From Linum tenue (Eukaryota; Streptophyta; Magnoliopsida; Malpighiales; Linaceae), in assembly GCA_946122785.1 (NCBI GenBank), contig CAMGYJ010000007.1, forward strand, positions 36,419,587 to 36,483,586: DNA of 64,000 nucleotides. Direction: 5' to 3'. The stretch's first letter is position 1. Each line of letters starts with the position of its first letter. A model generated the notes under the pieces. The model saw only the letters and a program-made list of their open reading frames with translations, did no database searches and had not been told where the DNA came from. Below, piece after piece: positions 55,276 to 64,000 of this stretch. The position numbers were made by a program, and so were the translations under genes.

Positions 55276-56509
55276 TGTCATAGTAGGCATACCCAGGATT
55301 TTATTAATGTATTACTTTACTTTCTTATATTATAAAAAAAATTAATAGTAACTAATTTATCACCCCATCAAAACCAGCCGACTTTTGTGTATTAAAAAAA
55401 AAGGTGGTGGTGCTTTTATTTTGCTCTTCCTGGTTCTTGAGATATTTGTGATATGGTTGGGGGTTGTGACTTGAGAGTAATTGTAACCCTTTAAAGGATG
55501 GAATGGACAAATGGCTCGGCGGTGGTGGTAATGGGCTGAATAGTGGGGAGCCATGCATATATAATATCCTCTCGGAATATCCTTTTGGTACCTACACTTT
55601 TGTGCACCCATCAATGCTTTTAAATACCCCATTCTTACATATGCGGGTGAAATGGGTGTGGTAATTGGTTAACTTGAAATAATTTGTTTGGTAAAATTAG
55701 ATGGAAATTTGATATTTTGTTCATGAAATAACTCATTGTGAGTTATTTGAAAATCTACACACCGCTAGTCCAATCTGATCGCTCATGGCTAGAGTAACTT
55801 GTAACTAAGCATGACGTTGAGGAAGAGTGCAGTTGTGGGAAGGGATGCTTCCTACCCTATAGGAACTATGGTAGTGATGAATAAGTACAGAAACTGCTCT
55901 TTAAGAGATGTTTTATCGTACTTTGACTAAAATCAAATGTATGGTATACCTTGAGTAAGAAAATTATATCTTGACCTTAAATTGATTAGTATTTGGGACA
56001 TAGTATTTTACTCTACTCTTTAAAGATTAAAATCTGGGCCTTAGTTCTACAAATCTCATACACTAAGATCAATTTAATTAGAAATAATAATCAACGGTCT
56101 CGATTCATCGAAATACATGCAACAAATTATATACACCATTTTGGTGTTCAGGGTCTATGATTTAGATAATTAAGATTTAGGGTTCACCCATCAAGGATTA
56201 GGGTATAGTATCATGTACTAAAATCCGGTTAATTCAAGGTCTAGATAGTGTTTCCTTACTAAAGGTATCTTGTATCTTTGATTTTACTCAAGATATGATA
56301 GAAGTCACCAAATATATATCTTTATAATACAAATTAATCACTAAGGACGACAAACCGACTAGAACAAGAAATATGGGTATAGATTAAGTGATTAACTCAC
56401 TACACAAGCATTTATGTATTGATTTTTACGATGCACTCACAAAGATATAAAAATTAGTTCTAAAACATCGAATTTTGAATTTTAATTTATAGCATTAATC
56501 TAATATGGT
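55276..56509. other. AT-rich intergenic region
   Basis: No coding frame is convincing; the frames near 55352-55632 have no recognisable motif. Nothing else is seen. Confidence 0.45.
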
Positions 56510-56517
56510 GATATAAC

Positions 56518-56699
56518 CAAAGATTGAAATACCGTAACGGAGGTCATACCGAAAAAGTTAGTGGTAGGATATTTATGCTAAAACTATGATTTAACCGTGG
56601 TTCAACTGTAATATACTGCTAAATACCGCCTACCGGTTTTGCTTCCGGTATGAAATTTTTCAGGTCGAACTGCGGTACCGTACGATATTTTAATCCTTG
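56518..56699. mobile_element. Small hAT-type MITE
   Basis: 182 bp with imperfect terminal inverted repeats (CAAAGATTGAAATACCGTA and, reversed at the right, CAAGGATTAAAATATCGTA). An exact 8-bp target duplication GATATAAC lies at 56510-56517 and 56700-56707. No coding capacity. Confidence 0.8.
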
Positions 56700-56707
56700 G
56701 ATATAAC

Positions 56708-57190
56708 ATATAATGACAACTTATAATCAATGCATTACTCTAATACCTAAACCTTCAGCCCTGAACCCTACCCTAGATCCTAAATTATAAACCTTAAGCC
56801 TTCACTAGAAAAATCCCAAATCCTTTAAATCAAAATAAATTTCAAATGATTTTTGTCTAAATTTCTGCATTTTTTTGTCCATGATATTGTTTTGACATAG
56901 TGACAATTATGAACCCAAAAAAAAAGTGTAACAAGATAAAGAAAGTTATATATATGTGTGTTTTATTGTACCTTTAGTAAGAAAACGTTATACAGACCTC
57001 GAATTACCAGGCTTTGGGACATGATACTATTACTATATCCTAACTATCAATATATATTTATTGATTTGTTGTATTCCTAACTCAATTATAAACTGTTCAT
57101 ATATATGGCGCTAATATCAAAATTGGTAAACAGGTAGTATAGATATTCGTATGATTATACGTGTAGGCAATGTTTTTACGTACACTCTTA
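56708..57190. other. AT-rich region
   Basis: No gene or mobile element is recognised up to the LINE remnant. Confidence 0.4.
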
Positions 57191-57194
57191 ATAC

Positions 57195-59580
57195 ATGGTT
57201 CAAGCCTCGAAGCTAACCTTAAGATCAATTACAGACAATGTGATAGCTGAGTTTGAATGTTTCTTTACCATGAAAAACAATAACAAAGGTGAAAAGGTTT
57301 CCTTGCCCTCAAACTTGATATGGCTAAGGCCTACGACCGTGTTGAATGGGTCTTTCTTGAAAGAGTCATGGCTAAACTCGATTTCGATTATAGATGGATT
57401 AAGCTTATTATGAATTGTGTCTCATTTGTGTCTTATGCAGTGTTGGTTAATGGGCACAAGTCTAGTTTTTTTAGTCCTGGTAGGGGACTGAGGCAGAGAT
57501 CTGCTCTCCCCGTATTTATTCCTTCCGTGTGTTGAAGGTCTCTCAGCTTTTATCAACAAATGTGTGAGGGAGAGGAAGATACATGGTTTAAAAATCTGTA
57601 ACAGGGCTCCTGTGGTCTCACATTTACTGTTCGCTGACGATTGCATCATATTTGCTAGAGCTATTGTGGAAGAAGCAAAGAAACTGAAAGAGGTTTTGAC
57701 AGATTATGAGAAAGAGCCAAGGCAGATGGTGAATTTTGACAAGTCATAAGTATACTTCAACAAGAACATTCTGGAAAATAGGAGACGGGAAATCTGCCTA
57801 GAGTTGAACATCAAGGAAGTGGATAAACTGGCGATGTATTTGGGGCTTCCTACCATGGTTGGCAGTTCCAAAAAGTTGGGTTTCGGCAATCTAAGAGACA
57901 AAGTGAGAAATTAAGTTGATGAACTGGAAAACAGGTTCTTTTCAGAGGCTAGGAAAGAGATTTTAATTAAAAGTATTGCTCAGGCCCAAACAACCTATGC
58001 CATGTCTATTTTCAGGGTTTCTGATAGAATTATTGAGGATATTCATAGCCTAATAGCTAAATTCTGGTGGGCGCAAAAGGGTAACGAAAGAAGAATTCAC
58101 TGGAAAAGAAGGGAGAAGCTGTGTAGAAGGAAAGATCAGGGAGGAATGGGGTTCTGGAACCTTAAAATCTTCACAACGATCCTAGCAATGCAGCTATGAA
58201 ACCTGAAACTCAAGCCTCAGTCTCTGGTTGCAAGACTTCTCAAGGAAAAATATCATCTGAAATGCAATATTCTGGAGGCAAAATTGTGTTGGAGACCGAG
58301 CTATATTTGGAGAAGTCTAATGGGGGCTCAAGAGCTCCTGAAATCTGGTTGTAGATGGAAGATTGGATCAGGAGAGGAGGTTAGTATTTGGAGGGATCGT
58401 TGGGTTCCAGGAGTGGACTATTTCCAGGTCTTCTCTTACACTCCTTTTTTGGATTGGGACTCTAAATTCTCCTGCCTCATTGACCAAGATACTAGAACAT
58501 GGAGAAGAGACCTGATCGAGATTATTTTCACACAAGAGGAACAATAGGGAATTCTTGGCATTCCCTTATCTCCTATTATTGAAAGGGATTTTTTATCCTA
58601 GACTGGTACTGAGAATGGGAAGTATACAGTCAAGTCAGGGTATGAGGTGGAGATGAATAGGGTCTGTGAGATGTTGTCTGGAAATGATAATGATCAAGAT
58701 ATGAATGTTGGCTGGAAAAAATTTTGGAAACTTAACATCCCAGGGAAAATCAAGACGTTCTTGTTGAAGGTTGCCCATAATATTATTCCAGTTGGAGCTA
58801 GGATCAGTAAGAAAAGTAAAAGAAGAGGGGAAGAATGGCCAAATCGTGGCATGAAGTAAACTTTAAAGCATTGTCTTGTGGACTGCAGATGGGTAGGGAG
58901 AATCTGGTCAAAGACCCTAGTTGTAGATTTATTCTATCTTGCTTCAAACCTCTCTTGCAAGGAATGGATTTTCAAGGTGGTTAAGGAGGCAAAATATGGT
59001 TAGTTCGAAAGATTTTGCTCGCTTCTTTGGTTTTTTCTGGAAAGAGAGAAACAATTGCTTATTCAATAACAAGATGTTACAAGAATGGGAGGTTTTTACA
59101 AAAGCTGATGATTTCATAAAGGATTTTCTTGTTGTTCAGGGGAAGGAAAATACCAGGAGCAGAGGTACTGACAGAAGGAATTGCAAATGGGGAGCCTCTA
59201 GAAGGGGTCTTATAAGCTGAATTCTGATGCATGTTGTAGCAGCAAAAGGGAAGTGGGAATGGGATGCATTATAAGAGACTGGAATGAAAAAGTGAAGTTG
59301 GCAGTTTGCAGAACGCTCAAAGCAAATTGGCCCCCTGATCTAGCAAAAGGGATGGTGCTGCAGTATGGGTTGAAGAAAGCAAAAGAGTTGGGAATAAGAA
59401 CCACCCAAGTGGAATCTGATTGCAAAAAGTTGATCAATATCCTTAAGGGTAAATAGGACAGCAGAGCAGAAATTGATAATGTGTGCAGAGGCATTGCTTT
59501 GATTGGCTCGGAGATTGATGTGTTAGTTTGGAATTTTGTGTTTAAAGAAGCAAATATGGCTGCTCACGTCCTTTGACATT
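57195..59580 (+). pseudogene. L1-type LINE ORF2 remnant: RT and RNase H
   Basis: It starts inside the reverse transcriptase (RSITDNVIAEFECFFTMK), then LDMAKAYDRVEWVFLERVM, FVSYAVLVNG and GLRQRSALP where GLRQGDPLSP is expected. VSHLLFADDCIIFARA follows (catalytic FADD, about 57640). FRVSDRIIEDIHSLIAKFWW (about 58010-58070) and WNLKIFTTILAMQL belong to the thumb and connection region, then WKKFWKLNIPGKIKTFLLKV. A zinc-binding-like region is decayed. The RNase H domain of non-LTR elements is at about 59250-59570: GCIIRDWNEKVKLAV, AKELGIRTTQVESDC and FKEANMAAHVL. Several frameshifts and stops occur. ORF1 and the endonuclease are absent, consistent with 5' truncation. TTTCAACGAAATCAATTTGA follows at about 59675, typical of the region before the 3' end. 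Confidence 0.85.
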
Positions 59581-60610
59581 TCTTTCCTTTTTTTTGTTGT
59601 TCGTGACAGAATGTGGCAAGATTGTTACCCTACCCAAATTGTTGATGTAATTGCTCTTGAGGCTCGCTTTTGATTTCAACGAAATCAATTTGAGTTTAAA
59701 AGAAAAGCCAGACGACTAGTACTACATGTGTTAAATACACTCTCAAAATTTCGAAAGGTTGGTAAGATATTAAGTCCTCGATCCTTTTTTATTTCAATTA
59801 GGGTTTTCCATTTTTGAGTTTACTACGTTGAATTTAGAGGTGATAATTTGAATCTAACTACCTTATTACCTGATCCCTTGGCCGGATGTAGCTCCGGAAA
59901 ATGGTGCTCTGACTCAACTAATATTACCCATTAGCATATTTGTAGCGATGGGTGGAGGTAGGCTAACAACACCATAATAATCCGATGGGAAGTCATTATC
60001 CGATTGCACTACGAAAGAAAGAGTAAAACATAAACAATAAAATGGACAATCCAAACCAAGCCATTAGCCCTAAATCAAGCCACTGTTGTCAAGCACCATG
60101 ATGCCCCTAGAGTGAACATGAAAAACCCAATTAATGCTTACCTTGCTCCAATTCTCGGCGGTGAAAATGGAAGCCACCAAGCGATTTCATAAAGAAAACT
60201 CCATTTGGATTGCCCTTGGACTAAAAACCATAGCGACACCAAAGGGGATGAATCTCTGGCCAAGGAAACCAAAACTGGCATTGTCCAAATCAACTCAATG
60301 GAATGCGCCAGACAGTTTTTTCTGATAAATAGTTTTTTTTTTATCAAAATGACATAAAAAGAAAAGAAATACAAAGCATGCAATTTGTTGTAGAAACCCC
60401 AAATACAAACAAAAGAAACAGGCAAGCAACATAAAACACCAGCAGATAACAACTTTTCTAAATACTCCGTATGGTGCATGTCTTATTCTCTTCGGCAGGA
60501 GGAGCTTACGATGTTGCAGAGGAGGTTTTCCTACTGCCGTGTGGCGCATGTCCTACGGCAAATAGTGACATCGGTGGATTGATTGTGACTTTTATACCTT
60601 TCTTTGGTAG
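59581..60610. other. LINE 3' end and intergenic region
   Basis: The LINE tail ends in an A-rich TTTAAAAGAAAAG at about 59695-59707. Frames at 60134-60325 and antisense 60138-60549 have no recognisable family and are not called. Confidence 0.4.
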
Positions 60611-60621
60611 GAGAAAATTAG

Positions 60622-61870
60622 GGTGGTCGGAAAGCGGTTAGATGGTTGTATGGTCCGACGGGAAGATTTGGAGAGACAGTGTAGGTACAGTGTTTAGTGG
60701 GTCGGGGAACGATTTGGGCCCGTTAAGCGCTTTTTGCATTTGCAGTGGAAAAACAAACAGTACTCAATCTCCTTTTTTACCCCTCTGAAAATTTCTACGG
60801 ACATAGGGATTTTGAAACGAGAGAAGTACATTTCTCATTTCACTATTATATTAGGTGTAGATAGATACATTACATGCATCAAGCGGCTCATTCTATAGTG
60901 TAATGATTCCTTATTATTCTTATCAAGTTGGTCTAACATAACTTTATATCCTTCTAAGTCCTAACATACATTTACTTAATGACTATGGGTAACTGCTACC
61001 CGCCTCATGTATTTAATGGGTAACCGTTAACAGCAACTGGTGTGGATGTGGTTGGCATATCCACTCTTTAAGTGGGTATGGGCAACTGCACAAAACGATG
61101 TGGGTAACCGTTACCACACTAATTACCAGCCCTAGCTGGAAGGAGTAAAATATCGTGTACAACATATCGTAAACAACTGACCAAGGCATAATCGTGGTTG
61201 CAATTCAACCAAGAACAAATACATATGTTTCTTTAGTTTGCTTTGCGTAACATGGAAGATCCCATAAAGGAAATACAATCCTGGGAACGAAATTGACTAG
61301 CACGTAATCCTTCATTTCATGAATCAGAGGCAAGTAACTGGGTTCGTCACAGCCTGTGCGATTGGTGCATGTCCACCGATGCAAGTCAACCTAGTGGAGA
61401 GTCAATCGAAGTAGTGATACGTATGGTCTTGGACTATCAATAATGATTTTTCTTTACCGCTGGATTGAGGGTAAGTTGTACAACTTTCTATGGCAGGAGG
61501 AGTTAGGATGGTGAGGAAGAGGTTATCCGGGTGTCGAGTTCGGTGGAAAGATTTGGAGAGACCGGTGATGGTTGAGCGTTTAGTGTTCTGGACTTCTGGT
61601 GCACTATTTGGGTTCGTGTACATTAGTAGTGTCTTTTCCATCCACGTTCGGCAAACCAACCACACTCTACCTTTCCATATTTATCCTCCAAAAATTGCTC
61701 TGGCGTAACAATAAAGGTGGATGAGGTAGCTAGCTGTCTAGTCCGGTGGGAAGCTTTGGAGAGACGACATTAATGGCTGAACATTCAGAGGGCTGAGGCA
61801 CTATTTGGGCTCGTTTACATTAGTAGCACCTTTTCCATCAACGACGACAAACCAACATCAGTCAACATTT
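60622..61870. repeat. Three diverged copies of a non-coding module
   Basis: Segments at about 60622-60730, 61500-61670 and 61713-61870 share AAGATTTGGAGAGAC or AAGCTTTGGAGAGAC, followed by a variable part and CACTATTTGGG or CGATTTGGGC. The two right copies also share TACATTAGTAG and CTTTTCCATC. No coding sense is seen. Confidence 0.6.
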
Positions 61871-62464
61871 CCATATTTACCCTCTCTTAAAACACATGTG
61901 CCCCATATTCACTGAAAACTTTTGTGTTCAAAAATATCGTTGCTTTATGGTAGTTATAAATATTACATATATGTTAAGAATTCTACATCGCTTCTGCACA
62001 TTCAATATTACAATTCGATATGCAATATTTTAAGTAATGATATTTGATTGCGATTCTAAAATTATCCTCTTTTATAAGATAAACATAAATTGAATTAATT
62101 ATTAAACTCGAATTAGAACAATCAAAATATGAAAATAGAAGGTTCAAATTACAAAAAAAATATGTATAGGAGAGTTAGTGAGTTAGCTAATCATAGTGGA
62201 AAAACCTAAGATTTTTGAGATTTTAGCTTATTGTATGTTTTTAAATTAAAAAGATCAAACAAATTTATTTCGTGTAACTAGTTATGTTTCTTGACATTAT
62301 TCAAAGAGACCACGATTCAAATTTCACTACTGATGTATTTTTCCTGTAAATATAAAAATAATAAATGAATGTGAAAATGAGTCTACACTTTCTACTTTCG
62401 TTTTGGATGCGGGAATTTATAATGGGAGAAGCACATTTCCCATTTCACTATTATATTAGGTGTA
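60821..62464. repeat. Direct repeat pair of 39 bp bracketing the module region
   Basis: GAGAAGTACATTTCTCATTTCACTATT-type sequence at 60821-60859 recurs at 62426-62464 with two visible changes. The full shared block runs to TTAGGTGTA. It could mark the edges of a duplicated or inserted unit. Confidence 0.55.
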
Positions 62465-62874
62465 CATTCACCAAGTTATCTAATAAAAAATTCAACTAAT
62501 TCAATTCATTTGAATGCAGTATATTGAATCGAAATCCAACTAGATTGGTGGACTAATGGATTATTATAAAATTATTTTTTAGTACTTATATGTTTTATAA
62601 TTTGAAATTTGATCCTAAATATCAATTTTTTTTATAAAGTTTCCTTCAAAAAATGACGTTTTGGTTATTATAAATTTTTTTATGATAACATTTTAGAACC
62701 TAAACATTTCAATTGTATCATGTTCTAAAGTTAAATCCAATTTATGAATTCATCAATCCATGATCCAATCTATTTGCCACCTCTAGTTGAAGTTGTTTCT
62801 ATCCCTGCTTACGTTATATTGGTTGTTGTTCACATTTGTGTTTTAAGCTTCATTTTGTTACGCACCCAAAAACT
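61880..62874. other. AT-rich region before the D-type LTR
   Basis: It contains the right copy of the 39-bp repeat. No gene is recognised. Confidence 0.4.
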
Positions 62875-64000
62875 TGACACGCCAAAACACAACACCAAAC
62901 TGCGACCAAGTGGAATCGCAGTCCGGGAATGCAGTAACAGGCAAGTTTAATTATCAACCCGGTGGCTAGATCTACTGCTTACTCCGTGATTCTCTATTAT
63001 CTAGCAAACTAGTTCGAGTGATTGTTGTGAAAAGTAAAAGCAACAAGAAAGCAGTAAATTGTTCGGGTTTCTAAAGCAGGCAAGAGTCACTCGGGATTGA
63101 GTCCCCCTAGCCCCTTAGTTAGGTTCAATTGCAATTCCCTGGGTTGATTTACTGTTGATTAGACTGCAGAAGATCCGACAGTAGCTTGGAATCTCTTAAG
63201 CTGACCAAGCCCTCTCAGTCTAACTACCCGGTAGACAACTAGTCTTCACCGGGATAGAAAGCTGAGGCTATGAACACAGAACTCCACTACTGGCGCCAAG
63301 AACACCAGTACAATAGTAGTAAACTGGCTAACTCTCGTATAGCCAACCTCCTACTATCGAATGAAGAGGCTCTAACAACCTAATCAGATTCTATCTATCT
63401 CAGGTTGAAGCAGAAATTGAGACAAGCTGATCAGACTCAAATCAATTCATTAAACATGCATCATTCGATTAAAATCAAACAGTAATATCATCCCAAGTCA
63501 TTACAATCAAATCCCTAACACAAGGAACTAGGGTTCTTCATACCCAAGTGAGAGAAGGGTTCTACTCCATAGAGAGAGAAGAGAAAACAAGAATCGGATT
63601 AGTCATACTCATAACGATGAGGATAATCTGCTCCGGGACGATGATTTGCCACTCCTATGACGATCTCCAAGGCTCGATTCGATGAAATCCAGCTCTAAGA
63701 CAGCTTCTAGGACGTGTGTTCTTCGTACTTTCTCTCTATAGGGCTCTGTTTTTGCTCTCCAAAACACGATTCTCCCCCATTTCTGGCTCGGAATAGGCTC
63801 TAAAATCAGGCTTTCCCGACTCGCACGGCCAGGGTGCACGGCCGTGCATACTCACCCCTTCTGGCCGTGCAAGTCCAAAACGCAGCGTTTCCATTAAGTC
63901 GACTTCAATCATCTTGCACGGCCAGGGTGCACGGCCGTGCAGATCTTCAGGGGTGCCCGTGCGTGGCCTCGGCACAAGGTGCACGGCCATATCGCTCCCG
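62875..64000 (-). repeat. D-type LTR, truncated by the window edge
   Basis: TGACACGCCAAAACACAACACC onward is nearly identical to the right LTR of D and includes the GCACGGCCGTGC cluster from about 63830. To its left only CCAAAAACT of the internal region remains before unrelated AT-rich sequence, so the primer site and body are deleted at this junction. The LTR's outer end lies beyond the window. Confidence 0.88.

Noticed and set aside
60134..60549. Frames on both strands after the LINE
   Set aside because: No recognisable family and no support from splice sites or neighbours.

Overview
The window reads as nuclear DNA of a dicot plant. It holds GT-AG split genes of plant-typical families (basic secretory protein, SABATH methyltransferase, plant HGSNAT-like acetyltransferase), LTR retrotransposons primed by tRNA-Asp and tRNA-Met, L1-type LINEs, hAT and Mutator-type DNA elements, and long AT-rich spacers. 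No bacterial, organellar or viral genome organisation is seen.

Region 1 (1-38.6 kb) is a nested retrotransposon block. An old Ty3-type gag-pol ruin (1-1563) precedes element A (2067-9176, 6-bp target repeat GGTTAA). A is an Athila-like element that keeps gag-protease and an integrase tail but has lost reverse transcriptase, RNase H and the integrase core. Element B (10488-23735) is a second element whose single ORF has no recognisable retroviral domain. It is interrupted by the younger element D (13222-19749, minus strand, target repeat CTCAC), which carries an intact 406-codon copy of the same ORF. D is chimeric: its 5' end has two tRNA-Asp primer sites separated by part of a B-type LTR. B's 3' end carries a 1.24-kb tandem duplication. 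Then follow a minus-strand Athila-like pol remnant (E, 23974-28345), LTR remnants F and G, a minus-strand gag-protease remnant (H), and copia pol fragments. Into these have inserted a small Mutator-like element (30167-30601, 9-bp target repeat), a gene-carrying Mutator-like element with a captured carboxylesterase fragment (33628-35292), and a non-autonomous hAT (37143-38228, 8-bp target repeat).

Region 2 (38.6-51.2 kb) is the gene island. It contains a single-exon basic secretory protein gene whose zinc-binding motif is lost (39258-39971), a 5'-inverted LINE (about 42.06-43.77 kb), a broken four-exon SABATH methyltransferase gene (45425-46790), and an apparently intact 12-exon minus-strand HGSNAT-like membrane acetyltransferase gene (47293-50895). 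The last has a second candidate first exon inside its first intron.

Region 3 (51.2-64 kb) is AT-rich and gene-poor. It holds a TRIM element with a perfect 5-bp target repeat (52136-52412), a degenerate satellite, an LTR relic, a cluster of ten perfect GGTCGACC palindromes, a small hAT MITE with an 8-bp target repeat (56518-56699), a degenerate L1-type LINE (57.2-59.6 kb), a repeated non-coding module, and another D-type LTR running off the right edge.

Across regions 1 and 3, LTRs of several families share clustered CACGGCCGTG-type palindromes. Their internal 3' regions share a GTTTGCTTG hairpin just upstream of the polypurine tract. A second, purine-loop hairpin lies further upstream, and its stem sequence differs between families while pairing is kept. 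All coordinates, splice sites and target repeats were read by eye; no database or alignment program was used.
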